A stretch of DNA of 64,000 nt, from the NCBI RefSeq assembly GCF_019749295.1, contig NZ_JACWFG010000011.1, forward strand, positions 372,001 through 436,000. Reading direction: 5' to 3'. Source of the DNA: Neobacillus niacini. Its GTDB lineage: Bacteria; Bacillota; Bacilli; Bacillales; Cytobacillaceae. Positions within the stretch are counted from its first letter, which is position 1, and every line of letters starts with the position of its first letter. Below, in pieces: positions 40,407-49,631 of this stretch. The position numbers and the translations under genes were made by a program. Under the pieces are notes generated by a model. The model did not search any database and was not told the origin of the DNA. It saw only the letters and a program-made list of their open reading frames with translations.

Positions 40407-42080
40407 ATGGAAGCTAGTACATCTAAAAAAAGAGTAATTACCAATTATAAAGGAACTGAATTACATGCGAAAGGCTGGATTCAAGAGGCTGCCCTTAGAA
40501 TGTTAATGAATAATCTTGACCAAGAAGTAGCCGAGCGGCCAGAGGATTTAGTGGTATACGGTGGAATTGGCAAGGCGGCCCGGAACTGGGAAGCTTATGA
40601 CGGTATTGTCAAATCACTGCTTGAATTAGAAAGTGATGAAACCTTGTTAATTCAATCAGGTAAACCTGTGGCTGTTTTCAAATCACATAAAGATGCACCA
40701 CGAGTACTATTAGCAAACTCTAATTTAGTTCCTGCCTGGGCAAACTGGGAGCATTTTCATGAGTTAGATAAAAAAGGATTAATGATGTATGGACAAATGA
40801 CAGCAGGCAGCTGGATTTATATTGGAACGCAAGGAATTGTCCAAGGAACCTACGAAACGTTTGCAGAGCTTGCACGACAAGAATTTAGCGGATCACTAAA
40901 GCATACGATTACATTAACAGCAGGACTTGGCGGCATGGGCGGAGCACAGCCGTTGGCGGTTACGATGAATGATGGTGTCTGTCTAGCAATTGATGTTGAT
41001 GAAACGAGAGTCGACCGTCGAATTGAAACCGCTTACCTTGATGTGAAAACGAGCGATTTAAATGAGGCTATTAATCTTGCAATACAGGCAAAGAAAGCTG
41101 GAAAGGCATTATCCATCGGTTTAATTGGGAACGCTGCTGAACTGCTGCCAATTTTGATTGAAAATGGATTTATCCCTGATGTGCTAACAGACCAAACGTC
41201 TGCTCATGATCCGTTAAATGGGTATGTACCAGTTGGTTATAGTTTAGAAGAAGCAGCTAAGCTTAGAAATGAAGACCCTTCTAAATATGTAAAACTATCG
41301 AAGCAAAGCATGGCTATCCATGTAAAGGCTATGCTTAGGATGCAGGAAAAAGGCGCTATTACTTTTGACTATGGAAATAACATTCGTCAGGTGGCAAAGG
41401 ATGAGGGAGTAGAAAACGCATTTGATTTCCCTGGCTTCGTGCCAGCCTATATCAGACCTTTATTCTGCGAAGGAAAAGGACCTTTCCGCTGGGCGGCATT
41501 ATCAGGGGATCCTGAGGATATTAGGAAAATTGATGAAGCACTGCTCAGGGAGTTTAAGGATGATGAGCACCTTTGTAAATGGGTAAGAATGGCACAGGAA
41601 AAAATCAGCTTTCAAGGGCTTCCAGCTCGTATTTGCTGGCTTGGATACGGCGATCGTGCCCGTTTAGGGAAAATCATTAATGACCTCGTTGCATCTGGTG
41701 AAGTTTCGGCACCGATTGTCATTGGACGGGATCATTTGGACGCAGGTTCTGTTGCCTCGCCAAACCGGGAAACAGAAGGAATGAAGGACGGAAGTGATGC
41801 CGTTTCTGACTGGCCAATTCTCAATGCCATGATTAATGCAGTCGGAGGTGCCAGCTGGGTTTCCCTTCACCATGGCGGTGGTGTAGGAATGGGTTATTCA
41901 CAGCATTCCGGAATGGTCATTGTAGCGGATGGTACAAGGGATGCGGAAGTTCGATTGCAGCGAGTATTAACCACAGACCCTGGAATGGGTGTTGTTCGCC
42001 ATGCTGATGCAGGCTATGAGCTTGCCATTAAGACTGCTAAGGAAAAAGGCATCAAGATGCCAATGTTGAATCAAGACTAA
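40407..42080 (+). CDS. hutU: Urocanate hydratase
   Basis: Converts urocanate to imidazolonepropionate with NAD as electrophilic cofactor; 557 aa. Family stretches include [46 protein letters not shown] and [20 protein letters not shown] 40407 follows GGAGGAG; the upstream in-frame ATG at 40332 has no ribosome site. It begins the hut group. Histidine ammonia-lyase (hutH), which makes its substrate, is not present in the window. Confidence 0.96.
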   Translation: MEASTSKKRVITNYKGTELHAKGWIQEAALRMLMNNLDQEVAERPEDLVVYGGIGKAARNWEAYDGIVKSLLELESDETLLIQSGKPVAVFKSHKDAPRVLLANSNLVPAWANWEHFHELDKKGLMMYGQMTAGSWIYIGTQGIVQGTYETFAELARQEFSGSLKHTITLTAGLGGMGGAQPLAVTMNDGVCLAIDVDETRVDRRIETAYLDVKTSDLNEAINLAIQAKKAGKALSIGLIGNAAELLPILIENGFIPDVLTDQTSAHDPLNGYVPVGYSLEEAAKLRNEDPSKYVKLSKQSMAIHVKAMLRMQEKGAITFDYGNNIRQVAKDEGVENAFDFPGFVPAYIRPLFCEGKGPFRWAALSGDPEDIRKIDEALLREFKDDEHLCKWVRMAQEKISFQGLPARICWLGYGDRARLGKIINDLVASGEVSAPIVIGRDHLDAGSVASPNRETEGMKDGSDAVSDWPILNAMINAVGGASWVSLHHGGGVGMGYSQHSGMVIVADGTRDAEVRLQRVLTTDPGMGVVRHADAGYELAIKTAKEKGIKMPMLNQD

Positions 42081-42092
42081 TGAGGTGATTGG

Positions 42093-43391
42093 ATGAATAA
42101 GCCACTTTTTATAAGAAATGCTTCTCAGCTCGTGACATTACAGGGGAGTTCACAGGCTCCCCTTGTAAAGGAAGGGATGTCTGAGATTGGTGTGATTGAA
42201 AATGGAAGTGTATGGATTGAAAACGGTGTTATCCAGGCTGTAGGTGCGGATGAGGAGATTTTTGGAAAATTCGAAAGTCGTCTGAATGAGGCAGATGTGG
42301 TGGATGCTAGTGGAAAGCTTGTAACACCAGGACTTGTAGACCCTCATACCCATCTTGTTTTTGCTGGCAGCAGGGAAAATGAGTTTAATATGAGGCTGCA
42401 GGGTGCAACCTACATGGATATCATGAATAGCGGCGGGGGGATTCATGCCACGACTAGGCGAACAAAGTCAGCCTCTCATGAAGAGCTTTTTGAAGAAAGC
42501 TTTGAACGCTTAAATCAATTTCTGCGCCACGGAGTGACTACCGTGGAAGCAAAAAGCGGCTATGGAATGGAATGGGAAACAGAGCTTAAACAGCTTGAAG
42601 TTGCGAAAATGCTGAATGAAAAGCATGTTATTGATGTGGTTCCAACTTTTATGGGTGCTCATGCTGTACCAAAAGAGTATAAAGAGAGCCCAGATGAATT
42701 TGTGGAATTGCTCATTACTGAGATGATCCCAAAAGTGGCTAAGATGGGATTAGCAGAATTCAATGACGTATTTTGTGAGCATGGCGTTTTTACTCCAGAA
42801 CAATCAAAGCGAATTCTGGAGGCTGGGAAACAGCACGGCCTGATACCGAAAATTCACGCGGATGAAATTGAACCGTATGAAGGGGCAGAACTTGCTGCTG
42901 AGGTTGGGGCAATTTCTGCTGACCATTTATTAAGGGCCTCTGAAAAAGGTATGAAAGCGATGGCTGGGAAAGGAGTAGTGGGTGTGTTATTACCGGGTAC
43001 TGCTTACTTTTTAATGGCAGAGTCGGCAAACGGCCGAAAAATGATTGATCTTGGGGTCCCTGTCGCATTATCGACCGATTGCAACCCTGGTTCCTCACCA
43101 ACCGTGTCCCTGCCATTTATTATGAATCTTGGCTGTTTGAAAATGGGGATGACTCCTGCAGAAGTAATCAGTGCTGCAACGATAAATGCAGCACATGCCA
43201 TTAATCGAGGCCTAGAAATAGGCAGTTTAGAAGTTGGAAAAAAGGCAGACATTACGATTTTCAATGTAAATAATTATATGAAACTTCAATACTCATATGG
43301 GGTGAATCATACGCATACCGTTGTGAAGTCTGGGAAGGTAGTTGTTAGGGGAGGTCAATTAATTGAAGAGCTTTCTCTATCCAAAAATTAA
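42093..43391 (+). CDS. hutI: Imidazolonepropionase
   Basis: Amidohydrolase of 432 aa that hydrolyses imidazolone-5-propionate to N-formimino-glutamate. Metal-binding DPHTHLVFAGSRENE, the substrate-loop AKSGYGMEWETELK, IHADEIEPYEGAELA and STDCNPGSSPT are present. RBS GAGGTGATT precedes the ATG, 12 bases after hutU. It overlaps hutG by 29 bases. Confidence 0.95.
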   Translation: MNKPLFIRNASQLVTLQGSSQAPLVKEGMSEIGVIENGSVWIENGVIQAVGADEEIFGKFESRLNEADVVDASGKLVTPGLVDPHTHLVFAGSRENEFNMRLQGATYMDIMNSGGGIHATTRRTKSASHEELFEESFERLNQFLRHGVTTVEAKSGYGMEWETELKQLEVAKMLNEKHVIDVVPTFMGAHAVPKEYKESPDEFVELLITEMIPKVAKMGLAEFNDVFCEHGVFTPEQSKRILEAGKQHGLIPKIHADEIEPYEGAELAAEVGAISADHLLRASEKGMKAMAGKGVVGVLLPGTAYFLMAESANGRKMIDLGVPVALSTDCNPGSSPTVSLPFIMNLGCLKMGMTPAEVISAATINAAHAINRGLEIGSLEVGKKADITIFNVNNYMKLQYSYGVNHTHTVVKSGKVVVRGGQLIEELSLSKN

Positions 43392-44370
43392 TCCTCCTGG
43401 TTTTATGTGGGTACGTCCAGACAATGGGTTAATGAGTAAGGTTCATGAATGGATTCAGCCCCTTACTGAAATAACTGAACTTGAAAAGGCTAAGAACGCC
43501 GAGGTGGTCATTCTCGGTGTTCCGTTATCTCGTTCATCAATCAGCGCATCAGGTGCATCTGAATTTCCTGAAGCTTTCAGACGTTCATGGCGGAGCTTTG
43601 CTGTTTATAATCTCGATGAGGACGTTGATTTGTCGGAATTAACTGCAATAGATGCAGGTGACGTTCCCATGCATGTTACGGATATAAGTAAGTGTCATCA
43701 AAATATTATGGAAGCATCAACCTTGCTGCATCAGCAGTTTCTGAATTCAAAGGTATGTGGTATTGGCGGCGATCACTCAATCACAGCCATGATGGTAAAA
43801 GGAATGCACAAGGCAAAGCCTTCTGAAAGGATTGGTATCCTGCAATTTGATACTCATTTTGATTTGAGAGACATGTCGGATAATGGTCCTTCAAACGGAA
43901 CACCTATGCGCAATTTAATCGAGAGCGGAGTGGTGGAAGGGAGCAATATGTACAATATTGGTCTGCATGGCTTTTATAATACGAAGGATCTTAAACAGTA
44001 TGCCGATGAAAAGGGAGTCAATTATTTTACACTTCGTGCAGCTCGAAAACAGGGGATAGAGGAGACAGTTTTGAAATGCTTAGATGAGTTATCTTCGAGA
44101 GTAGATACCATCTATTTGACAGTAGATATGGATGTTCTAGATATTGCTTATGCTCCAGGGGTACCGGCCTCAACGCCGGGGGGCATGACAACCGCTGAAC
44201 TGCTGGAAGGGGTACTAGCAGCCGGGAAGCACCCAAAAGTCGAAGCCATGGACATCGTCTGCCTAGATCCACTAAAAGACACAGCCGTCCAGCCAACCGT
44301 CAAACTAGGAACGCACGTATTCCTCACTTTCCTAACAGGAGTCATGCTTCGACAAAGTGCTAGCAGATAG
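43363..44370 (+). CDS. hutG: Formimidoylglutamase
   Basis: Arginase/agmatinase-family enzyme of 335 aa that cleaves formiminoglutamate to glutamate and formamide. Binuclear Mn motifs GIGGDHSIT, FDTHFDLRD and TVDMDVLD are intact. Start is TTG 43363, inside hutI, with GGGGAGGT seven bases upstream. The last ~150 bases of the gene are A/C-rich compared with its body, approaching a repeat copy at 44400. It completes the lower histidine-degradation steps of this operon. Confidence 0.93.
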   Translation: MKSFLYPKINPPGFMWVRPDNGLMSKVHEWIQPLTEITELEKAKNAEVVILGVPLSRSSISASGASEFPEAFRRSWRSFAVYNLDEDVDLSELTAIDAGDVPMHVTDISKCHQNIMEASTLLHQQFLNSKVCGIGGDHSITAMMVKGMHKAKPSERIGILQFDTHFDLRDMSDNGPSNGTPMRNLIESGVVEGSNMYNIGLHGFYNTKDLKQYADEKGVNYFTLRAARKQGIEETVLKCLDELSSRVDTIYLTVDMDVLDIAYAPGVPASTPGGMTTAELLEGVLAAGKHPKVEAMDIVCLDPLKDTAVQPTVKLGTHVFLTFLTGVMLRQSASR

Positions 44371-44399
44371 ATAGCGAATGATATCGAAATGCTAGACTT

Positions 44400-44460
44400 G
44401 GTGACAGGCACCGCAAAAAGACATTTTGGCCCATTTGTCCACCCCAGGTGGACAAATGGG
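44400..44460. repeat. GGTGACAGGCACC repeat, copy c, with 14-bp hairpin
   Basis: The motif (44400-44412) is followed by CCCATTTGTCCACC (44430-44443), CCA, and GGTGGACAAATGGG (44447-44460), a perfect 14-bp hairpin without a T-tract. The spacer GCAAAAAGACA is nearly the same as in copy d. Confidence 0.9.
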
Positions 44461-44500
44461 TAGATGAGTTTCAATCTAGTAGAACAAGGGGGAATTGGGA

Positions 44501-45838
44501 TTGGAGAATCAACCGTTATCAAAAGCACAACAGCCTGTATTACAAAATGGAAATTTAATGAATGTGGTAAAGTTTTTTCTATTTAGCGCGATTGGTATTT
44601 TTGTATTTTTTATTCCAATTACCTTAAATGGCAAATCATCGATTATGCTCGACCATTTTGTTTCTTATATTCAGAAAGCGGTACCAAGTGCATTGCCCTA
44701 CTATGCTTTGCTGGTAATCATGCTTGGGGCAATTTATCCGTTTGTGAAGAAAACATGGAATAAGGATAGTGTTTCCGTTGTATTTTCCATTTTGAAAATA
44801 ATTGGTTTCATCGCATCATTTATGCTTGTTTTTAATATAGGTCCGAAGTGGTTTTTTGATTCGGACATGGCTCCGTTCCTTTTTAATAAACTCGTTATTT
44901 CTGTTGGGTTGTTAGTGCCAATTGGATCTGTATTTCTAGCCTTATTAGTAGGATATGGGCTGCTTGAATTTATCGGAATATTCATGCAGCCGGTTATGAG
45001 ACCGATTTGGAAGACCCCGGGAAGATCAGCAATCGATGCCGTTGCTTCCTTTGTTGGCAGTTATTCGATCGGACTTTTAATTACAAATCGCGTTTTTAAG
45101 GAAGGTAAATATTCCATTAAGGAAGCCGCGATTATTGCTACAGGTTTCTCAACGGTTTCGGCGACCTTTATGATTGTCGTTGCAAAAACGTTAAATCTAA
45201 TGGAAATCTGGAACACTTATTTTTGGGTAACCTTTGTCGTAACCTTCATCGTGACAGCGATTACGGTTCGAATTTGGCCATTAAACAAGATGAGTGATGC
45301 GTACTATCAAGACATGGAGGGCGATAAAGAGGTAATAGTTAAAAAGGAGCGTATCAAGACTGCTTGGAAGGAAGCTATGGTTACGGCAAATGGAACACCA
45401 AGTCTAGGGAAGAATATCTGGTTAAATCTGAAAGATGGATTTGTCATGACAATGGGTATTTTGCCTTCTATCATGTCTGTTGGGTTACTCGGTCTTATTC
45501 TAGCAGAGTTTACCCCGGTATTTGATTGGCTAGGATATCTATTCTACCCATTCACAGCTTTGGTACAACTACCAGACCCTATGCTGGCCGCAAAAGCAAG
45601 TGCAGTCTCTATCGCAGAAATGTTCTTGCCGGCACTGCTCGTTACAAAAGCAGCACTGGTAACCAAATTTGTCATTGCAGTCGTTTCTGTATCATCTATT
45701 ATCTTCTTCTCAGCTGTAGTACCTTGTATCCTATCAACCGAGATTCCATTAACCATCGGAAAACTAGTTGTCATTTGGTTCGAAAGAGTTGTGCTGACAA
45801 TATTGATAACAGCCCCATTAGCATTTCTGTTTTTATAA
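44501..45838 (+). CDS. YjiH-family membrane protein (nucleoside-recognition/Gate domain)
   Basis: Membrane protein of 445 aa with about ten helices and two Gate-type regions (for example GYGLLEFIGIFMQPVMRPIW and SVSSIIFFSAVVPCILSTEI). It belongs to the YjiH family, often found beside histidine-utilisation genes. TTG 44501 is chosen because AAGGGGG lies eight bases before it, while TTG 44495 is too close. It may take up histidine or urocanate or export a product, but no substrate is established. Repeat copies flank it on both sides. Confidence 0.82.
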   Translation: MENQPLSKAQQPVLQNGNLMNVVKFFLFSAIGIFVFFIPITLNGKSSIMLDHFVSYIQKAVPSALPYYALLVIMLGAIYPFVKKTWNKDSVSVVFSILKIIGFIASFMLVFNIGPKWFFDSDMAPFLFNKLVISVGLLVPIGSVFLALLVGYGLLEFIGIFMQPVMRPIWKTPGRSAIDAVASFVGSYSIGLLITNRVFKEGKYSIKEAAIIATGFSTVSATFMIVVAKTLNLMEIWNTYFWVTFVVTFIVTAITVRIWPLNKMSDAYYQDMEGDKEVIVKKERIKTAWKEAMVTANGTPSLGKNIWLNLKDGFVMTMGILPSIMSVGLLGLILAEFTPVFDWLGYLFYPFTALVQLPDPMLAAKASAVSIAEMFLPALLVTKAALVTKFVIAVVSVSSIIFFSAVVPCILSTEIPLTIGKLVVIWFERVVLTILITAPLAFLFL

Positions 45839-45850
45839 TGAATATTGTTT

Positions 45851-45900
45851 GGTGACAGGCACCACAAAAAGACAAATGTCCACTCAGGGTGGACATTTGT
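45851..45900. repeat. GGTGACAGGCACC repeat, copy d, with 12-bp hairpin
   Basis: The motif (45851-45863) is followed by ACAAATGTCCAC (45872-45883), TCAGG and GTGGACATTTGT (45889-45900). Spacer ACAAAAAG parallels copy c. The hairpin arms differ in flank length but share the TGTCCAC/GTGGACA core. Confidence 0.9.
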
Positions 45901-45977
45901 TGTATTAATTAAGTATGATATGTGGGGCTTTGAGAATACTATTATTTTATTGAGGAGTACTTTATTGGGGTGATTCG

Positions 45978-46754
45978 ATGGCGATGTTAGAGATGGGAGA
46001 TGGAACTAGCTTGTATTTTTCTGTTATCGGTGATGGAATTCCGATTGTTTTTATTCATCCGCCTCTACTTACCAGTGAGAATTTTAGATACCAAATCAAT
46101 GAACTATCTCATACTTTCAAAGTGATTACTTTTGATATAAGAGGTCATGGTAAAAGTGAGTATTCACCAATAAAGATTTCCTATCCTTTAATTGTGGAAG
46201 ATATGAAACGTTTATTAGAACATTTAGGAATAGAAAAAGTCATTCTATGCGGATACTCTACAGGTGTCTCTGTTGCACTAGAATTCATGCTGACCTACCC
46301 GGGTAGAGCAATAGGAGGCATACTGGTAAGCGGAATGTCGGAAGCTAGTGATTTTTATCTTCGCCAAAGGATTTCTATAGCAATCAAACTCGCAAACCCA
46401 TCTGCTTTATCTTTCCTCGCTAAAGCCATTACATATGGCAATTCCGATTCTAGAGAGACGTTTACATTATTGTATAATGAAGCGATTAAAGGAGACGCCA
46501 GAAATATTAATCAATATTTCCAAAATAGTGTAATTTATTCTTGTACAGAACAGCTAGAACAGATTAATCTTCCGATATTATTGATTTATGGAAAAAAAGA
46601 CAAATCCTTTTATCGCTGCGCCAATCTCTTAAGCAGCAAGTTGCCAAAAAGTAATTTAATATTCCTAGATAAGGAAAAACATCAAATTCCTACAAAAGCT
46701 GCTGACAAATTAAATCAATTGATTACAAATTATGTAGAGAATAATAAATTATAG
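45978..46754 (+). CDS. Alpha/beta-fold hydrolase
   Basis: A 258-aa alpha/beta hydrolase. The oxyanion strand is IVFIHPPL, the nucleophile elbow CGYSTG puts Ser94 at the turn, the acid is in IYGKKDKSF, and the late KHQIP supplies His. The FDIRGHGKSEYS stretch is typical of esterase/lactonase/haloperoxidase-like members. RBS TATTGGGGTGAT is moderate. It is followed by an unrelated phosphoesterase after 171 bases. Substrate unknown. Confidence 0.85.
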   Translation: MAMLEMGDGTSLYFSVIGDGIPIVFIHPPLLTSENFRYQINELSHTFKVITFDIRGHGKSEYSPIKISYPLIVEDMKRLLEHLGIEKVILCGYSTGVSVALEFMLTYPGRAIGGILVSGMSEASDFYLRQRISIAIKLANPSALSFLAKAITYGNSDSRETFTLLYNEAIKGDARNINQYFQNSVIYSCTEQLEQINLPILLIYGKKDKSFYRCANLLSSKLPKSNLIFLDKEKHQIPTKAADKLNQLITNYVENNKL

Positions 46755-46925
46755 ATTTTTAAATATTCAGGAAATTAAGTTTTGATTTCTTGGGAAAGCG
46801 CATGAATAGACATTTTTAGCGGTAAGATGTCAATAAATGATGTCGTAAACCTAGTTGAACAACTCTTAAGGGAGTGTATTTCACTTCGAATTTGTATATT
46901 CTTTAGAAAATCAAGGGGAAAAATA

Positions 46926-47417
46926 ATGAAAATTGTCGTACTATCAGATACACATTTACCTAAAAGGGAAAAAGGATTACCACCTAGGTTGATAGAAGAT
47001 TTGAAGACAACAGATTTAATCATTCATGCAGGAGACTGGCAGACCTTAGATGTATATAAAGAGCTGCAATCTTATGCAAGAGTTGAAGGTGTTTATGGAA
47101 ATGTAGATAATGAAGAATTAGCTGGATTATTACCCGACAAAAAAGTTGTAGAAGTGTGCGGCTTTCGTATAGGAATTACACATGGGCATGGAAAGGGGAA
47201 GACAACTGAAAAACGTGCCATTGCAGCATTTGAGGATGAAAAAGTTGATTGTATTATTTTTGGACATTCTCATATTCCTGTTATGAGGTATGAAGGGGAC
47301 TTATTACTCTTCAATCCAGGTTCACCAACAGACAAAAGAAGACAGAAGTTGTTTTCTTTTGGAGTGATCTCCATTAGTGATAAAATGGTCGCAGAACATA
47401 TTTTTTTTAATGAATAG
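46926..47417 (+). CDS. YfcE/YsnB-like metallophosphoesterase
   Basis: Calcineurin-like phosphoesterase of 163 aa with all five metal motifs: SDTHLPK, HAGDW, GNVDN, THGHGKG and GHSH. It resembles the MJ0936/YfcE/YsnB family, which hydrolyses phosphodiesters in vitro. ATG 46926 behind CAAGGGG is preferred over the in-frame 46827 start. The glutaredoxin gene follows after 27 bases, so they may be co-transcribed. Confidence 0.88.
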   Translation: MKIVVLSDTHLPKREKGLPPRLIEDLKTTDLIIHAGDWQTLDVYKELQSYARVEGVYGNVDNEELAGLLPDKKVVEVCGFRIGITHGHGKGKTTEKRAIAAFEDEKVDCIIFGHSHIPVMRYEGDLLLFNPGSPTDKRRQKLFSFGVISISDKMVAEHIFFNE

Positions 47418-47444
47418 TAATAGTGTGGAAGGAGGGTGAAAGTA

Positions 47445-47687
47445 ATGACTAAAGGAGTAATCGTCTATACCACAAACGACTGCATTGAATGCACAATGGT
47501 AAAAAAGGTCCTAACGGAAGAAGGCATTCCATTTGAGGTTAGGGATATTTCATTGGATGCTGCCTATCAAACAGAAGTTGAAAAATATGGCTTTTTAGGA
47601 GTTCCGGTAACTGTGTTAGGAGATAAAGCAGTTAAAGGCTTTACCAATGAATTAAAGGAAATAATAGAAATAGCAAAAAAGAGCTAA
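47445..47687 (+). CDS. Glutaredoxin-family protein
   Basis: Thioredoxin-fold protein of 80 aa with an active-site CIEC at Cys13-Cys16, the cis-proline loop VPVTVLGD and a final helix. It resembles NrdH/YtnI-type redoxins. ATG 47445 follows GGAGGGTG; GTG 47436 lies inside that site. The terminator begins within its last codons. Confidence 0.88.
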   Translation: MTKGVIVYTTNDCIECTMVKKVLTEEGIPFEVRDISLDAAYQTEVEKYGFLGVPVTVLGDKAVKGFTNELKEIIEIAKKS

Positions 47688-47700
47688 TGATAGCTCTTTT
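47677..47700. terminator. Bidirectional terminator overlapping the glutaredoxin stop
   Basis: AAAAGAGCTA pairs with TAGCTCTTTT around ATGA. It serves the glutaredoxin gene and the convergent YheC/YheD gene. Confidence 0.88.
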
Positions 47701-47706
47701 GTTATT

Positions 47707-49026
47707 TTAAAAACCTGCTAGTTTTTTAGCATAAAGCATATTGGTTTTTAAGATTTCATAGTAAAGGTTTGGATATCCGGCGACTAGAGCAATTTCATGC
47801 GATGGATTAAAGTAATCGATTTCGGTGATCCAGATATCTCCTAATTCTCCGATTGTTATATCTACAGCCCCATTAGCAAAATGCACGCCTATACTTTCCA
47901 CTTCTTTGACAGCATCAATTGCTATATGGATCAATTCCTGATAGGTAAGGGACGCATATAAATCACTTTGTTCTAAGAACTCTGATACCAGCTCTTTTTT
48001 AAATTTAACTAAAGGCATTAATTTCTCTACATTTTGACCTGATTGATCTCCTCTAGTAAATAACCCCATTGCATTCCATTGACCTGAATCGTCTTTTAGG
48101 GTAATTATCCGGATGGTAATTGTTCGATAGCCAGTTACATCAATCGATTCTTGGATCAGATATTCTCCATCTTTAAAATACTGCCGGAAAATCGAATAGG
48201 CTTGGTCCCGATTATAAAATTTGAAACTCTTGGTTTCCCTGGTTCTGAGATTCGTTATCACGAGAGAGTTAGAGTCTTTAAGGAATACTCTTATTGCTGA
48301 ACGATTTGCGCTATTTAGCGGCTTAACTGTTAGATTAGGGAATTTCTTTAGAAAGTAGTAAAGATCTTGAGGAGAGCCATAAAGATTGGTATCTGGCAGA
48401 TAACATTTTACACCAATTGAACCTGCTAATTTCTTGTGAATACTCCACCTCGTCAGAAAAAAATCATTAAAAACGACATTACCAATGACCGATTTGAAAT
48501 GCTGAATCCATGCGGAGCTTACTGAAGAGGTCATCACAAAAATTGACCCAGGGTATGGATATGTTCCTTCTTCCCATTGTTTAGTCCGAGGATTATAAAG
48601 ATATCCTTTTACTGTTTGATTGGTTTTATCAACATGGTCAAGAGAAAAGACAAGAATAGCGCCCTTAATCTCATGATATAGCAGGACGTAATCACGTAGT
48701 TGATCAAGATATTTTTTGATGGAGCTTTGATAGTAACCTGCAAGTAAACCAATAAAGGGTCCTAGCTGTATTTCATTGCCAATCTGCTTGATTTCAAGAG
48801 TGCAATGCTGTGGAATGTTCAGCATGTCCAAAATATCCTCAGAAAGGCTTGCCCCATTCAATGGCAGCTCATCAGAAATGTCTACAATAGATTGATAGGT
48901 ATTTGCTCCAAATCTGATTTTTCTAGCTGTAATTTGTGTAATTCCCATTGATTCTGCTAATTTGGGGTGAAGAGTCAATATCCCTCTATTCGAGGTGTTT
49001 TTGGATAGCAGAATAACATTTTCCAT
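47707..49026 (-). CDS. YheC/YheD-family coat-associated ATP-grasp protein
   Basis: A 439-aa protein of the YheC/YheD family, endospore coat-associated in B. subtilis. The N-terminal part is family-specific (LHPKLAESMGITQITARKIRFG in pieces). The ATP-grasp core includes LTVKPLNSANRSAIRV, YLIQESIDVTGYRTITIRII and a metal site ending ITEIDYFNPSHE. ATG 49026 behind GGGAGGAATA is used rather than the upstream in-frame start at 49041. It is transcribed alone. Catalytic activity is unknown. Confidence 0.88.
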   Translation of the reverse strand: MENVILLSKNTSNRGILTLHPKLAESMGITQITARKIRFGANTYQSIVDISDELPLNGASLSEDILDMLNIPQHCTLEIKQIGNEIQLGPFIGLLAGYYQSSIKKYLDQLRDYVLLYHEIKGAILVFSLDHVDKTNQTVKGYLYNPRTKQWEEGTYPYPGSIFVMTSSVSSAWIQHFKSVIGNVVFNDFFLTRWSIHKKLAGSIGVKCYLPDTNLYGSPQDLYYFLKKFPNLTVKPLNSANRSAIRVFLKDSNSLVITNLRTRETKSFKFYNRDQAYSIFRQYFKDGEYLIQESIDVTGYRTITIRIITLKDDSGQWNAMGLFTRGDQSGQNVEKLMPLVKFKKELVSEFLEQSDLYASLTYQELIHIAIDAVKEVESIGVHFANGAVDITIGELGDIWITEIDYFNPSHEIALVAGYPNLYYEILKTNMLYAKKLAGF

Positions 49027-49168
49027 TTTTATTCCTCCCAACCATAAATACTGGATACGTTAGTATATGTACATATAAGCAGTATTGTCTTAAAAATGGG
49101 GGAGATTTAAGTAATTTGGACAAGTGTACTATTGTTATAGTGAAATATGAGATGTTGATTATATTCTC

Positions 49169-49288
49169 TTATTCATCCTCTGTTTGATCATCATTTTGTT
49201 CATTTGATTCACCATATAACTCATTTATTTCTTTAGCAAGTTCATCTAGAAATTCATCAGTCAAAAGTGGCTTTTTCTTTTTAGACAT
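49169..49288 (-). CDS. Small acidic hypothetical protein, 39 aa
   Basis: ATG 49288 with GGAGAAA upstream gives MSKKKKPLLTDEFLDELAKE, then INELYGE and an acidic Asn/Gln/Asp/Glu tail. A lysine-rich start, one amphipathic helix and an acidic tail are typical of small conserved Bacillus proteins. It lies between the YheC/YheD gene and the c-di-AMP riboswitch on the opposite strand from kimA. Family not recognised. Confidence 0.65.
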   Translation of the reverse strand: MSKKKKPLLTDEFLDELAKEINELYGESNEQNDDQTEDE

Positions 49289-49375
49289 AAATTTCTCCAA
49301 TCTATAATTTATTAAAAATTTTAATTTACTTTTGATAAACACAGGAGTATGATAATCACAGTTTCATATTTCTAA

Positions 49376-49515
49376 ATCGCTGAGACCAAATTGGTGCGGG
49401 GGACCCATTCATGTGGATAGTATATCCAAGGGGTGAATCCTTTAATAGGTAGGGCTACTCAATGGCCCGAATCCGACAGCTAACCTCGTAAGCGTTAATG
49501 AGAAGGAAGGTGGAG
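49376..49515 (+). ncRNA. c-di-AMP riboswitch (ydaO-yuaA class) upstream of kimA
   Basis: The leader carries the diagnostic blocks in order: GCGGGGGACCCA (49397-49408), GGGGTGAATCC (49430-49440), TAGGGCTACT, GGCCCGAATCCGACAGCTAACCTCGTAAGCG in part (49464-49494) and a closing AGAAGGA. This is the ydaO consensus. A terminator follows it, and the downstream gene encodes the KimA potassium importer, the classical target. Bound c-di-AMP favours termination. Confidence 0.95.
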
Positions 49516-49536
49516 CTTGTGAGACAAGTTTAATAA

Positions 49537-49585
49537 TGTCTACAAGTCTATTTAACTTTGACTTGTAGGCATTTTTTTGTGTTTT
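49537..49585 (+). terminator. Expression-platform terminator of the c-di-AMP riboswitch
   Basis: TGTCTACAAGTC (49537-49548) pairs with GACTTGTAGGCA (49560-49571, one G-T pair), followed by seven Ts. Confidence 0.92.
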
Positions 49586-49631
49586 TTTAAAAATAGATTA
49601 TAAATCTCACAAAAACTTGGTGGTGGAAACA

